A stretch of 64,000 nt of DNA from Paludibacteraceae bacterium (GCA_905235225.1 CAJOKE010000005.1:1-64000); one strand, 5' to 3'. Counted from the stretch's first letter, positions 42,292 to 52,404 are shown. Numbers and translations are program-made. The notes: generated by a model from the letters alone, not told the origin.

Positions 42292-44379
42292 GTGGAATTA
42301 GCACACCAGAATATAGGTTATTGCAAGGGTGTCGGTACCAAACGTGCCGACACTCTTCGTAAAGAGTTGGGCGTAGAGACTGCGCTCGACATGCTGCGTG
42401 TCTATCCATACAAGTACACTGACCGAAGCCGATTCTACAAGATACATGAGATTGCAGATGAGGAGACCTCAGTGCAGATTATCGGTGAAATCATAGAGTG
42501 GCATACTATCGGAGTAGGGAAAGGGCAACGCTTGAGTGCGACCTTCACCGACGGGCAGCACACCATCGAATTGGTGTGGTTCCGCGGGGTGCAGTATATC
42601 AAGTTGGACAAAAACGTCCCGTATCTTCTGTTCGGCAAGCCTACACGGTTTAATCACCAGTACAATTTTGTACACCCCGAACTGACTCCCATGTCGAAGG
42701 TCACGCCTCAGATGACACAGGGATTAGAGCCGGACTATACCACCACTGACAAGATGAAGCAATGCGGACTCAACTCCAAAGGTGTCCGCACTATCATAGC
42801 GGGATTGCTGCCCCAACTCAAAGCCGGAATTCCCGAAACCATCGGACAAGACGTATTAGACCGTTACCACCTCATGGGGCTGACTGAGTCACTGGTCAAC
42901 ATCCACTTCCCGAAAGACACTCCCACTATGCAGAAAGCCCGCGAACGTTTGAAATTCGAGGAGCTGTTCTTTATCCAATTGCAGATACTGAAAAAGAAGA
43001 AGCGTCACGAAAAGAATGCCGGTTTCGCCATGCCGACTGTGGGCAGGCGTTTTAACCGGTTCTACCACGATTATCTGCCGTTCGAACTGACGAACGCCCA
43101 AAAGCGTGTTATCCGTGAGATTCACGGAGATATGAAATCGGGACATCAGATGAACCGCCTACTGCAAGGTGATGTGGGCAGCGGCAAAACCTTGGTGGCA
43201 TTACTATGCGCACTATTGGCTGCAGATAACGGCTACCAAACCTGTATTATGGCACCGACCGAGATACTTGCCAACCAGCATTACCAGACACTGCGTTCCA
43301 TGGTACCGCCTGAAATAGAACGTATTGAGTTATTGACCGGAAGCACGACCAAGAAACAACGTGAGCCATTACATGAAGCACTGCGCGCAGGTGAAGTGGA
43401 TATATTAATAGGAACGCACGCACTGATAGAGGATGAGGTGCAGTTTGCCAACCTCGGATTGGTTATCATTGACGAGCAGCACCGTTTCGGTGTGGCACAA
43501 CGTGCCAAACTATGGAACAAGAATATACAGCCGCCGCATGTTTTAGTCATGACGGCGACCCCCATTCCGCGCACGTTGGCAATGACCTTATACGGCGACC
43601 TGCAAGTGAGTGTAATCGACGAACTGCCCCCCGGCCGCAAGCCGGTGCATACATTGCACTACTCCATTGCCCGCAAGACCAGTGTCAACCAATTCATTAC
43701 CCAACAGATTGAGCAAGGGCGTCAAGTGTATGTCGTTTTCCCGCTGATAAAGGAGAATGAGAAATTAGACCTGCTGGATCTGCAGAACGGTTTTAACGAG
43801 TTGTGCGAGACATTTCCGCAATACCGCATTTCGATGGTTCACGGGCAAATGAAAGCGAAGGACAAGGACGAACAGATGCAGCGTTTCGTCAAGGGAGAGA
43901 CACAGATATTAGTGGCAACGACCGTTATCGAAGTCGGTGTCAATGTACCGAATGCAAGTGTGATGATTATCGAGAACGCTGAGCGGTTCGGTCTAAGCCA
44001 ACTCCACCAGTTACGCGGACGTGTAGGTCGTGGGGCTGACCAAAGCTATTGCCTGCTACTGACGAAGATGGAATTAACCTCAGACACCCGCAAGCGCATG
44101 GACATTATGGTGGCGACCAATGACGGTTTCCGTATTGCAGAGGCAGATCTGCAGTTACGCGGTCCCGGTGATATGGAAGGGACACTGCAATCCGGCACAC
44201 CGTTCGATTTGAAGATAGCCAACCTTGGTACAGACGGCCAGTTGTTAGAAGTGGCACGCAAGGCGGCAAGTGAAATATTAGACGCCGACCCTGAACTATC
44301 AGACGAGTTCAACCGTATATACAAGCGTCAACTCGACCTTATGCGACAGACACAAGATTACTTCGGCGAAATCTCTTAG
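42292..44379 (+). CDS. recG: ATP-dependent DNA helicase RecG
   Basis: 695 residues, full RecG length, from a GTG two bases after the tonB stop. N-terminal wedge/OB domain (VQIIGEIIEWHTIGVGKGQR), Walker A GDVGSGKTLVALL, DEQHRFGVAQR box, TATPIPRTLAMTLYGDL, and helicase C motifs VVFPLIKENEK, TTVIEVGVNVPNA, QLRGRVGRGADQSYC. Reverses stalled replication forks and branch-migrates Holliday junctions. Confidence 0.96.
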   Translation: MELAHQNIGYCKGVGTKRADTLRKELGVETALDMLRVYPYKYTDRSRFYKIHEIADEETSVQIIGEIIEWHTIGVGKGQRLSATFTDGQHTIELVWFRGVQYIKLDKNVPYLLFGKPTRFNHQYNFVHPELTPMSKVTPQMTQGLEPDYTTTDKMKQCGLNSKGVRTIIAGLLPQLKAGIPETIGQDVLDRYHLMGLTESLVNIHFPKDTPTMQKARERLKFEELFFIQLQILKKKKRHEKNAGFAMPTVGRRFNRFYHDYLPFELTNAQKRVIREIHGDMKSGHQMNRLLQGDVGSGKTLVALLCALLAADNGYQTCIMAPTEILANQHYQTLRSMVPPEIERIELLTGSTTKKQREPLHEALRAGEVDILIGTHALIEDEVQFANLGLVIIDEQHRFGVAQRAKLWNKNIQPPHVLVMTATPIPRTLAMTLYGDLQVSVIDELPPGRKPVHTLHYSIARKTSVNQFITQQIEQGRQVYVVFPLIKENEKLDLLDLQNGFNELCETFPQYRISMVHGQMKAKDKDEQMQRFVKGETQILVATTVIEVGVNVPNASVMIIENAERFGLSQLHQLRGRVGRGADQSYCLLLTKMELTSDTRKRMDIMVATNDGFRIAEADLQLRGPGDMEGTLQSGTPFDLKIANLGTDGQLLEVARKAASEILDADPELSDEFNRIYKRQLDLMRQTQDYFGEIS

Positions 44380-44422
44380 TCAGGAACAAGCGTCCTTATA
44401 TTCCCTAATACTTATAGCAGAG

Positions 44423-44713
44423 TTATTCTGCAATACCTATTTCAAGCCAGTTGGCTATAGTCAGATTGGCGTCTTCCAATGCCTGTTCGGGTGAAACCTC
44501 ATATTCATCCAAGAGCCATTGCTGCATTTTTTCCGCAGAAACTTCTTCTTTGAATTCAGCGGCTTTTTTCCACAGGAAAGCAGCAGTCTCATTCATTGTG
44601 ATCATCTTATTGAAGTTGATTTGTTCAATCCCTTCTCCAATCAAAATCCACTCATCGCCTAACTGACGAAGTTTGAATCCCTTTTTACATTTTATCATTT
44701 TGTCATTTTCCAT
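44423..44713 (-). CDS. PqqD-like protein (RiPP recognition element fold)
   Basis: 96 residues from the ATG at 44713; starts at 44737 or 44698 are possible. PqqD landmarks: KKGFKLRQLGDEWILIGEG (beta hairpin), MITMNETAAFLWKKA (first helix), then a winged helix with WLLDEYEVSPEQALEDANLT. PqqD-type folds bind leader peptides in RiPP pathways. Free-standing copies next to an S24/S26-type peptidase recur in Bacteroidetes, with unknown job. No radical-SAM partner is visible here. Last gene of the leftward operon; recG converges on it with 43 bp between. Confidence 0.82.
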   Translation of the reverse strand: MENDKMIKCKKGFKLRQLGDEWILIGEGIEQINFNKMITMNETAAFLWKKAAEFKEEVSAEKMQQWLLDEYEVSPEQALEDANLTIANWLEIGIAE

Positions 44714-44776
44714 ATTATCATTTATTATTTTAGCCAACCGGTCATTATTTTTTTATAAAACTTTGACAGCAGTTTA

Positions 44777-44809
44777 CGTTTACATCTCGTTCGCATCACG
44801 TTCGCATTC
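44777..44809. repeat. 11-bp tandem repeat, three units
   Basis: CGTTTACATCT, CGTTCGCATCA, CGTTCGCATTC in exact 11-bp register, touching the stop codon of the S24/S26-like peptidase gene and lying between it and the PqqD-like gene. Confidence 0.75.
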
Positions 44810-45293
44810 AGTACGTCACAATACCGGTTCTATTCAGTTTGATTATTTTCCGATATACTTTCAACAATATTCTGCGGCAGGGATAGAGCATGTTCCATAT
44901 CCGCCCGCGTGTCAACGGTTTGCGCCTGCCCTTGTCGTTCTCAATGCGGATGACGGTACCTAACACATCCGCCTTGGTGCATTGCTCCGTACTACCTATA
45001 TTGCCATCACCCATGAGTGTCACCGCCTCACCGTCCACTGCTATGACGCGGTGTAGTACAAAAGCCCGTGGCGTTTGCTGCGCCAAAGTCGAACCGGCAG
45101 GTCTATGTATCTGCGCCAAAGCAATATCCCCCACCCTGACATCCGGTTGCTTACGCAGGACAACAATATCTTTTCCCCCCTCGATAAACGGTCTCATACT
45201 GACACCGGTGGGTGTAAAGCGAACATCTTTCCCTTCGCTCAACAACTCTCCGATTTCGGGAATCAGAATGTCATTTTCAATACTTTTTTTCAT
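44808..45293 (-). CDS. S24/S26 family peptidase (signal-peptidase-like)
   Basis: 161 residues. The nucleophile motif is TPTGVSMRPFI (Ser in SM), followed by DIVVLRK, a GDIAL strand, and FVLHRVIAVDGE, where His takes the place of the catalytic Lys of classical type I signal peptidases, as in the archaeal/ER type. GDGN and a basic C-terminal segment follow. No N-terminal membrane anchor is visible. Its target may be the glycine-rich membrane protein or a small peptide made nearby; this is inferred from co-occurrence with the PqqD-like gene. Confidence 0.82.
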   Translation of the reverse strand: MKKSIENDILIPEIGELLSEGKDVRFTPTGVSMRPFIEGGKDIVVLRKQPDVRVGDIALAQIHRPAGSTLAQQTPRAFVLHRVIAVDGEAVTLMGDGNIGSTEQCTKADVLGTVIRIENDKGRRKPLTRGRIWNMLYPCRRILLKVYRKIIKLNRTGIVTY

Positions 45294-45321
45294 TTAATCC
45301 GACACACAACTTGCCATTTTA

Positions 45322-45507
45322 TCATTTATCCTGATTATCGGGGTTATCGTCTTTTTCGCGGATGCGCATGGAACCGCGGATAACGACAAGGAGCAAGCCC
45401 GCCACCAATACATAATTAGCGTATTCCTTTAGCGGTGTGAAGGTCATTATTGCTCCGACAAGCAGCACAACCAAGGCAATGATCAATACTATCTTTGATT
45501 TCTTCAT
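45322..45507 (-). CDS. Small two-helix membrane protein
   Basis: 61 residues, two hydrophobic helices (about 5-24 and 31-45) and a charged tail (RIREKDDNPDNQDK). No family recognised. Its ATG overlaps the stop of the glycine-rich protein gene, and the peptidase gene follows after 28 bp, so it is translated as part of this operon. Confidence 0.7.
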   Translation of the reverse strand: MKKSKIVLIIALVVLLVGAIMTFTPLKEYANYVLVAGLLLVVIRGSMRIREKDDNPDNQDK

Positions 45508-46256
45508 ACAGTTTGTTTACGACGATAAATGATTACAACTATATAAGCAGCCGCCAAAGCAAGCAGTATCCATATGCCGTCTCCAACGGGATCGGGGAAA
45601 GGAATATCAGGATAACCGTTTACCTTTTTTATACCGGGTTTGGCAGCATGTTCCTGTGCCGTGGCTTCAATAACCTGCGCTTCGGCAGCCATTGTGTTGG
45701 CAGCAGTCAGACTGCGCGAGGAAGTCCATGCAGCAGTGGACAACACCATATTAGATGTAGAGACAGCAAATGCCGAACCTGCTCCTGTTATAGAAGTGGA
45801 AGAACCTCCGCCACCACCGGCAGCACCACCGCCGCCACCGCCACCAATAGTTTTGACAGTAGCAGACGAGGTTGTATGTACCCTCAAGGCACCACTGTTA
45901 GGCGATTGGAAATTATGTTTTGGGGCAGCAGGCGTACTAACCGCAGACGGTGCCGAATGATGTATTACACCCGCATGGCGGTAAGCCCGTGTTGCGGGAG
46001 TTACCGTATTGGATGTAGCGGCAACAGCGGCAGATTCGCTTTGTGCAGTTTGCCTAATAACTTCCCCTTCGTATTTAGCTACAGCGGCTTGTCCGGAGAT
46101 GGCGGTATCATTTCTTTTGGCGAGCATGACAGTGGTCAAAATACCGAGGTAAGCCAAAACAGCCAAACCGAAGAAGAAGATAACCGTCCGGCGGTAGTTT
46201 TTCGCTTTCTCCCGACGGTATATGTCTTTCATGTTTTTGATATAGTCGATACGCAT
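45504..46256 (-). CDS. Glycine-rich bitopic membrane protein with C-terminal PVGDG-helix-RRK segment
   Basis: 250 residues. A basic N-terminus and a transmembrane helix (about 24-46), an Ala/Ser/Thr-rich extracytoplasmic region, a glycine run (seven Gly, Ala-Ala, five Gly, about residues 138-151), then KPGIKKVNGYPDIPFPDPVG, a second hydrophobic helix (WILLALAAAYIVVIIY) and RRKQTV. Motif plus helix plus basic end has the layout of a sortase/exosortase-type sorting signal, but no enzyme of that kind is seen nearby. No family recognised. It starts 27 bp after the giant secreted protein's stop. Confidence 0.72.
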   Translation of the reverse strand: MRIDYIKNMKDIYRREKAKNYRRTVIFFFGLAVLAYLGILTTVMLAKRNDTAISGQAAVAKYEGEVIRQTAQSESAAVAATSNTVTPATRAYRHAGVIHHSAPSAVSTPAAPKHNFQSPNSGALRVHTTSSATVKTIGGGGGGGAAGGGGGSSTSITGAGSAFAVSTSNMVLSTAAWTSSRSLTAANTMAAEAQVIEATAQEHAAKPGIKKVNGYPDIPFPDPVGDGIWILLALAAAYIVVIIYRRKQTV

Positions 46257-46283
46257 AGTAGTGTATTTATCAGGTTAAGCGTT

Positions 46284-49200
46284 TTAGTAAACAATGGTAT
46301 TCAGTGTCTGTTGTTCCGTTCCGTTGATTACACGGACGAAATATACTCCTTGCGCCGGTACAGTGGTTCGCCATGCACTATTGTTTCCATCCGTCACATA
46401 GCGGTCGGCAGCCATGAGTTTGCCGCTCATATCATAAACGTATATGTCTGCGTTGTATTGCAAACCGCTGAGGACGAGTGTTTTATCAACAGCCGTCAGT
46501 GTAAGCGGTCCGTAGATATTATCAACATCCGTCGGTGTCTGCGGCTGTTTGCGTTCAACGGTGACATAGAGTGTGAAACGAGTGGTGTTGTCACCCCTCT
46601 TGGCATTGAAAGTGTAGTCCCCGGTCATGAGGTTATGCCAAACGCCCAGTTCGCTATCGAAGAGTTGTACCTCTTTGACTTCGTCCAAGCTGTACCGTCC
46701 GTCAAGAGCAAGCGTATATTGTCCTTGTGCGGCAGCGAAGAAGTTAAGCGGCACACCGGCTTTAGCGGAATTGTCAGGCAGCGCGTTGAATGCCATCTCT
46801 CCGGCATCGTTGCGGCTTGCGAGTACAGGTTTCTGATAGTACTGATAATAATCACCACGCCACTTGATAAGGTCATCCATCATGTCGTATCCGTTAGTGA
46901 AGTTATCCGAGATGAGCAGGGCTGTTTCGTCCTTTTCCCTATTAGCGTCAGCCGTGAGTACTACGCCGCACCAAACAGGATGTTTGTCATCTTCATATTC
47001 AGCAGGATTGCGCCGGATGAGAGAGGAGCGTTTGGTGGCGGTAAATTCCACGCCTTGTATATCTGTCGGCAACGTGGAACCGGTTATACCGATTTGCACG
47101 AAGTAGGATGTAAACGGTTTCATTTCATATCCGACACCGATAGGTACTTGTTGGTATCCGCTCCATCCGTTTTCAATCGGTTCTACGAAGTAACGCAGAT
47201 TAAGGGTATTGTCATCCACTGTCCATTTTCCATCCCACGGGTCAACGGAATGGTCCTCGATCAGTTTGCCTGTCTGTAAAGGTTCTGCTATATCCGAAGT
47301 ATATGGCATCATGTACGGGTTACCGAGCAAGTTCCATCCTTTATGATTCGGTCGGAGTTCTTCATTGGTTTTATCGCCGCCGTAGCCATACAGTCCCTCA
47401 ATCTGTTTGTCGGCTTTTTCTTCCTCAATGACAGCATTCGCCATTGGGAAGCGGAATTCCCGTTTTACTTTTCCGCTACCGGGAATGGCCATGATATATC
47501 CCAGACCTTTCTTGAGAGTAGCGTCCGGCGCGACATCTGTCCATCCGCCGGTTTTATGTTCAGCGCGATATGCTCCGTCATACCAAGCGAGCAGATAGTC
47601 CGTACCGAGTACAGCGGGTGTTATACCATCGGAGAAGGTGATGTCACTGACATTAACGTCATAAGGCAGGGAAATATAGTGCCAATTCGTTGGGTCAATA
47701 CGTACATCAAGGTATGTATTAGCCGCACTACTTGCACGGCGGGCAGGTGCTGCTCCGGCACCCGCGGATTTGAAGTTCAGTGTACCCTGAATATCTGCAT
47801 GAGCGACCTCATCTTCCTGACGACGGAGTGCAAGGGAGTTAATTGTGTAGTTAGTGCCGGAAGGTACAATCAGTTTACCACCCGGGTACACTTTCACATC
47901 ATGTACCTGCGGAACATCCTTGTCATCCGAATCAGGGGATTTAGTCAGTGTAACATTGCTAAGCACAACGACATTACATGTTTTGCATCGTTTTTCGGAT
48001 TGTTCCTGAACCAAAGCGGCATTTGTCGGGTCTGCCACTTTATCCTTCATGATTTCACTAAAGATAGCGTCACTGGTAGTGGCATCAGCAGAAATGATGA
48101 TAGGCACTTGCGTGGGTGCTTCGGTCAAGACCTCATCACCTTGTTTAAGTTGGAAGCGCAAATTCAAACAGGTATATTTGGACAAATCATCAATGGGAAT
48201 AGTATAAAGTTTTTCTTCGGGATCGGTTAATTTAGAATCGAGTTCCTTACCCGGTTCAATATTCGTATAATCAATGTAGTATTCGCTATAGTCAAACGCG
48301 GCAAGGTCTTGATAGGAGTTACAGGTAGCCTGTGCATCGTTGTCAACGCCGGCAGCAGTCTTCATAGCTTGATCCATACATACAGAGCGTCCATACCATT
48401 CGGAAGAATAGTTTTCGCCTTCGTAGGTATAATTACTGAATGTTACAAAATCGGCTCCCGTATTTAGTGCAGCCGCCTTTTCACCGGATGTGACTTCCTT
48501 ATTACGGAAGAGAATACAGCGTGCAGTGGTCAAGTCAATGTATTCATTCTCCAAATCTATTCCGAAGCCCGCCAAAATCTCAATTGATTCGGCAGTAGTA
48601 CCAGGTGTTTTCGAAGACGCATCAAACATCGGATCAAATGCAGGATCGGATGGTGATTTCCCATAATCCATGTTCTTCACATAACCGCTCCATCCATATT
48701 CACTATTACCTCCACGGCAGTTTGATACCCGTCCCGGTGTGGATAAAGCACCTATAACATCGATGATAGTGCCGTTTTTCTTCAATAAAAGCGCATCATT
48801 TCCATTAAAGGTGATATCCTTATCTGCGAATTTATTTTTTCCGCATTCAATCCATCTCGGATTATCCGTTTCAGAAGAATGTGTTCTGACTTCCTCCAAA
48901 AACGCAGCAGAACAATCAGCCACACCAGTAGAAGCATCCGGAGTAAAGAATATTATTTCCTGTCCTGCATAAATAGTACCCAAGCCACTTAACGGATACT
49001 CCGTATCTGTTGTAGCAAAACTTGATGTATTTCCCCCTCCCGCATGATGGTCACAGAACATATAATTAGCGAGGTTGATGTCATTAGGCGTACCATTAAA
49101 GATGGATAGCAGTTTCATAGTACCGGCACCTTCGAAGTATTTGGCGAAGAAGAGTTCCGTAGCGGAGCCTCCGCCTCCGATGGTACCATGTTCTTCCTGT

Positions 49201-52055
49201 CCGTCAATAACTACAACGGGGTGGAGATTTTCATCTTTGTCAACGAATATGACCGCAGCGTTTTCCTGCCACTCAACGATGTCGATAATCGGTCCCGTTG
49301 TTTTGAAAGTTCCTGTTACGGCGCATGTTTCATCTGTACCGGGTATGATTTTATACCAATAATCGGTGAGTTCCGAGAGTCCATACATGGTATATGGAGA
49401 AGAAGCAGCATTCTCTGTTTTGGCAAGTGCTGTCATTTGTTCATCGGTATAGACTTGAATAGTAACCGAAGCAGCATTAGTCATCCAAGAGAATGTAGCA
49501 TCGACACGTCTCGGGCTGACATTGACATCCTGCGGTTGTGAGGTACATCCGGCTGGAGCGATGCAGAAGGTAGTGACATCTTTATACAGTCCGAACTTAG
49601 AGCCATAGGCTAATATACGCCCGGCGGTGGCATCGGGATGAGCGGGATTAGAGACAGTATAGTGAACACCATCGGTTGTAGCGAGTTTCCACTCATACTG
49701 CTCAGCATTGGATTCACTGAGTGCGGCATAGTTTTGTATGCCGGTGGCTCCGCTGCTGCCATTTGCCCAAAGAGCTTTGTTGTTATTTCCGACAAGTCGC
49801 ACATATTGTCCGGCAGTGCTGTATCGTGCATTTGCGACACTCTTGAGGCTATATATCGCCGTAGGTGGAGCAATCGGTACAATAGTCGGTTCAGCAGCAT
49901 CATCGGGTGAAACCGTTATACCGTCATATTGTCCGGAACCGTTAGACATATTAGCAGGGAGTGCGTACCAGAGTGTTTTCTTTGTGATGAGAAGGAACTC
50001 ATCAGGCAGCGAGCGTCCGTTAACGGTAATAGTTTTGGTTATATCCCCGGCAGTGAGGGTGATGGTGGTAGCTTCGGTAACATCACTTGCTGTCGGAGTA
50101 TATTCAACGGTGAGTACTGTTGTTAACCCATCTGCCCCGACAGGGACATCTGTTGCTGCCAGTGATAAAGTGAACTTGGAATTGGATGAAGTAGCAGACA
50201 ACGTTTCTGCTGTTTCAAATCCTTTAGCCACCACATCTATCAAGGCGCGTACTTTCTGTCCGTTAGCAGCCGTAATCCACGTATTGTCATTTACACGTAT
50301 ATTAGCCCCCGAAGTACAACCAACAAGATCGGTTGTGACAGATGATGACGAAGAAGTTTCCACCTCCATCGCAGTGCCGGTACGGCGGTAGAGCAGTACG
50401 CCCTTCTGTGAAGCAGAGCCATAACATGAAAAACGTTTACTTGAGTAGTTATGCTGGAGAACATTTCGAGAATTATCCCCTTTTGCGACAATGGATGTTG
50501 CTTCATCTGTTATAGTTATATTCCACAATCCATTAGCATCAGAATTGGTTTCACGGGATTGCAAATTATTAGCAGAAGATGAAGATGCATAAATATATTC
50601 GGCTCCATCATAGAAAGACCATCCATCTGTTGAGTTCCCACCTAAGGTAAATACAACAACGCCATCGGTTGAGAGGAAATAGGTTTGCGTACTATGCCCT
50701 TCGACTTCGTGAGTAGTAGCGATCTCTCTATATTTTCCAGAATTTTGAACCCCCATAGCCAACCAATATTCGGCGGAAGCAATAATGACTTTATCCCCCG
50801 CTGCTATTTGGCTGATGTCTGTCACTTCTTCATAAATATCGACTGTTTCTTTTGTGCCACTTGAAATTCCCCAGCAGGCGTACCAAGTAGCCGCCGCCGA
50901 TGCGGTAACTTCCGCGCCCGCAGTTTTTTCGACAGCAGTAGCAGTAGATGTGCTTGCCCATCCCACGAACGACTTGCCGGATGTCCCGCAATCATAATCG
51001 TCCGCAATATTCGGCATTGTATATTTATCGCCATCGGTGACGGTAATCGTACTATGCTGTGATTCCGCCCCTTCTTCTATTGTTTTGAAGGTGATTACAA
51101 ACTGTGTTTTGACGGTGATGTTCCGTGAGACGGTGGCACCGCAGATAACGTTGTCGGGGTCGGTATCGTCATCAGGTTGTGTAGCGGTGACGGTATAGAC
51201 TTTAGTTGTTGCAGCGGTCGGAGCATTAAGTGTTGCACCGGAGTTGGATGTGTTAGCAAGGTATGCCGAGCAGTCCGTGTTATTATTATCAACACAGGTC
51301 CATGTGATGTCTTTGCCATTTCCACCATTGAGTGTAAAGTCGATTACGCCGCTACCAACAACGGTATTGATTTCGGTACTGATTGCGAGCGGTGTAGCGG
51401 GTTCGTGGCAGCAGTCAGGGTGCGATGTGTAAGAACCTATGGACGGAACACGTTTATATAATCTAATCGGTGAATTCTGTGCTGTAAGGGACTTAAAATT
51501 ATAGTCATAAGCAAGTTGGTAACCGGCAACGGAAGCCGATTCGAAGATTACGTTATTGCCATCAAATACGGCATTAAAGTTATGCGGTTCTGTCTGTCGA
51601 GCAGGTGCGGAATTAGTTAATGCCAGATATTTGTCAACACTTTCGTTATAGATGGTATAATTAGAACCTGTCTTGGTGATATGCCAAATGAGTGCGGCAG
51701 AGGAGTTGGTAATCTTATCATTAGTGATAGTTACCGATGATTCGTTCACATATCCGGAGCTGTTTATTGTATTGCTCATAGCATATTTAGACGATGAGCT
51801 ATAGTGTGCCACCACGAGATAGTCGGATGTCACCAATTCAGCGAGTGAGTTAATGAGTTGGTATTCATTAGAAACAGCGTCACTCAATATACCATAGACA
51901 GCGACGAAAGTGGTATTGGCAGTGATGTCCACATCTGTGCCGCCTGCGGTGTATCCCGGGTTAGTGGAAGTACCTGTAGCGTGGTCTGTATATTCGCCTG
52001 CAGCCCAACCAAGGAAAGTTATGTCAGGGCAGGTGGATTTATACTCATCGGGCAA
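46284..52055 (-). CDS. C-terminal part of giant modular type IX secretion cargo (frame-broken)
   Basis: About 1923 codons, continuous upstream without an ATG to about 52425, so it is the 3' part of the gene that begins at 56944. Modules: InlB-like repeats ending in FLGW/FVGW-type strands, two or three beta-trefoil-like modules (YQLINSLAELVTSDYLVVAH; YEEVTDISQIAAGDKVIIAS), Ig-like and Cys-bearing 'Bacteroidales' modules, a lamin-tail-like domain (ELFFAKYFEGAGTMKLLSIF, then DALLLKKNGTIIDVIG), a large beta region, and a type IX sorting domain at the end (YNADIYVYDMSGKLM, VPAQGVYFVRVING). The TTG at 52055 is not credible as a start. Confidence 0.85.
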   Translation of the reverse strand: MPDEYKSTCPDITFLGWAAGEYTDHATGTSTNPGYTAGGTDVDITANTTFVAVYGILSDAVSNEYQLINSLAELVTSDYLVVAHYSSSSKYAMSNTINSSGYVNESSVTITNDKITNSSAALIWHITKTGSNYTIYNESVDKYLALTNSAPARQTEPHNFNAVFDGNNVIFESASVAGYQLAYDYNFKSLTAQNSPIRLYKRVPSIGSYTSHPDCCHEPATPLAISTEINTVVGSGVIDFTLNGGNGKDITWTCVDNNNTDCSAYLANTSNSGATLNAPTAATTKVYTVTATQPDDDTDPDNVICGATVSRNITVKTQFVITFKTIEEGAESQHSTITVTDGDKYTMPNIADDYDCGTSGKSFVGWASTSTATAVEKTAGAEVTASAAATWYACWGISSGTKETVDIYEEVTDISQIAAGDKVIIASAEYWLAMGVQNSGKYREIATTHEVEGHSTQTYFLSTDGVVVFTLGGNSTDGWSFYDGAEYIYASSSSANNLQSRETNSDANGLWNITITDEATSIVAKGDNSRNVLQHNYSSKRFSCYGSASQKGVLLYRRTGTAMEVETSSSSSVTTDLVGCTSGANIRVNDNTWITAANGQKVRALIDVVAKGFETAETLSATSSNSKFTLSLAATDVPVGADGLTTVLTVEYTPTASDVTEATTITLTAGDITKTITVNGRSLPDEFLLITKKTLWYALPANMSNGSGQYDGITVSPDDAAEPTIVPIAPPTAIYSLKSVANARYSTAGQYVRLVGNNNKALWANGSSGATGIQNYAALSESNAEQYEWKLATTDGVHYTVSNPAHPDATAGRILAYGSKFGLYKDVTTFCIAPAGCTSQPQDVNVSPRRVDATFSWMTNAASVTIQVYTDEQMTALAKTENAASSPYTMYGLSELTDYWYKIIPGTDETCAVTGTFKTTGPIIDIVEWQENAAVIFVDKDENLHPVVVIDGQEEHGTIGGGGSATELFFAKYFEGAGTMKLLSIFNGTPNDINLANYMFCDHHAGGGNTSSFATTDTEYPLSGLGTIYAGQEIIFFTPDASTGVADCSAAFLEEVRTHSSETDNPRWIECGKNKFADKDITFNGNDALLLKKNGTIIDVIGALSTPGRVSNCRGGNSEYGWSGYVKNMDYGKSPSDPAFDPMFDASSKTPGTTAESIEILAGFGIDLENEYIDLTTARCILFRNKEVTSGEKAAALNTGADFVTFSNYTYEGENYSSEWYGRSVCMDQAMKTAAGVDNDAQATCNSYQDLAAFDYSEYYIDYTNIEPGKELDSKLTDPEEKLYTIPIDDLSKYTCLNLRFQLKQGDEVLTEAPTQVPIIISADATTSDAIFSEIMKDKVADPTNAALVQEQSEKRCKTCNVVVLSNVTLTKSPDSDDKDVPQVHDVKVYPGGKLIVPSGTNYTINSLALRRQEDEVAHADIQGTLNFKSAGAGAAPARRASSAANTYLDVRIDPTNWHYISLPYDVNVSDITFSDGITPAVLGTDYLLAWYDGAYRAEHKTGGWTDVAPDATLKKGLGYIMAIPGSGKVKREFRFPMANAVIEEEKADKQIEGLYGYGGDKTNEELRPNHKGWNLLGNPYMMPYTSDIAEPLQTGKLIEDHSVDPWDGKWTVDDNTLNLRYFVEPIENGWSGYQQVPIGVGYEMKPFTSYFVQIGITGSTLPTDIQGVEFTATKRSSLIRRNPAEYEDDKHPVWCGVVLTADANREKDETALLISDNFTNGYDMMDDLIKWRGDYYQYYQKPVLASRNDAGEMAFNALPDNSAKAGVPLNFFAAAQGQYTLALDGRYSLDEVKEVQLFDSELGVWHNLMTGDYTFNAKRGDNTTRFTLYVTVERKQPQTPTDVDNIYGPLTLTAVDKTLVLSGLQYNADIYVYDMSGKLMAADRYVTDGNNSAWRTTVPAQGVYFVRVINGTEQQTLNTIVY

Positions 52056-52404
52056 GGTGTATGGTGTACCCTCGTATGCTGTTTCGGTATAAGTTACGCC
52101 ATTGTCAATGAGTGTGACGGTGTATGCTTCGGGGACTTTGACAGTCGCCGTGGCGGACTTAGTGGTTGAGCCATCTGATGCGGTACACGTGATAGTACAT
52201 GTTCCGGAAACCTTGTAAGTTACCGTAGCGGTAGCGGTTGTGCCGGAAACAGTAGCTACAGAAGCGTCCGATGTAGTCCATGTCCAAGAAGTGGGTGTAA
52301 AGAGGTTAGCCGTTGCGGTGAGTGTACCAGTTCCCTCATTCGGTTTGGCAGCGGTGAGAGTTTCGGGTGCAATGGTAATGGACGGACCGCAGGAGATGGT
52401 GTAT

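Noticed and set aside
38689..44713. Lasso-peptide-like cluster (asparagine-synthase-like plus PqqD-like)
   Set aside because: The two genes are in different operons separated by a flippase, tonB and recG on mixed strands. There is no precursor or B2 protease beside the synthase, and the synthase pairs with a flippase instead.
45495..47279. 594-codon plus-strand open frame
   Set aside because: It lies wholly antisense to the glycine-rich protein and the type IX C-terminus, has implausible Cys/Arg-rich composition and no domain; the minus-strand frames carry clear motifs.
47343..48230. 295-codon plus-strand open frame
   Set aside because: Antisense shadow of the giant modular protein; no start context or family features.
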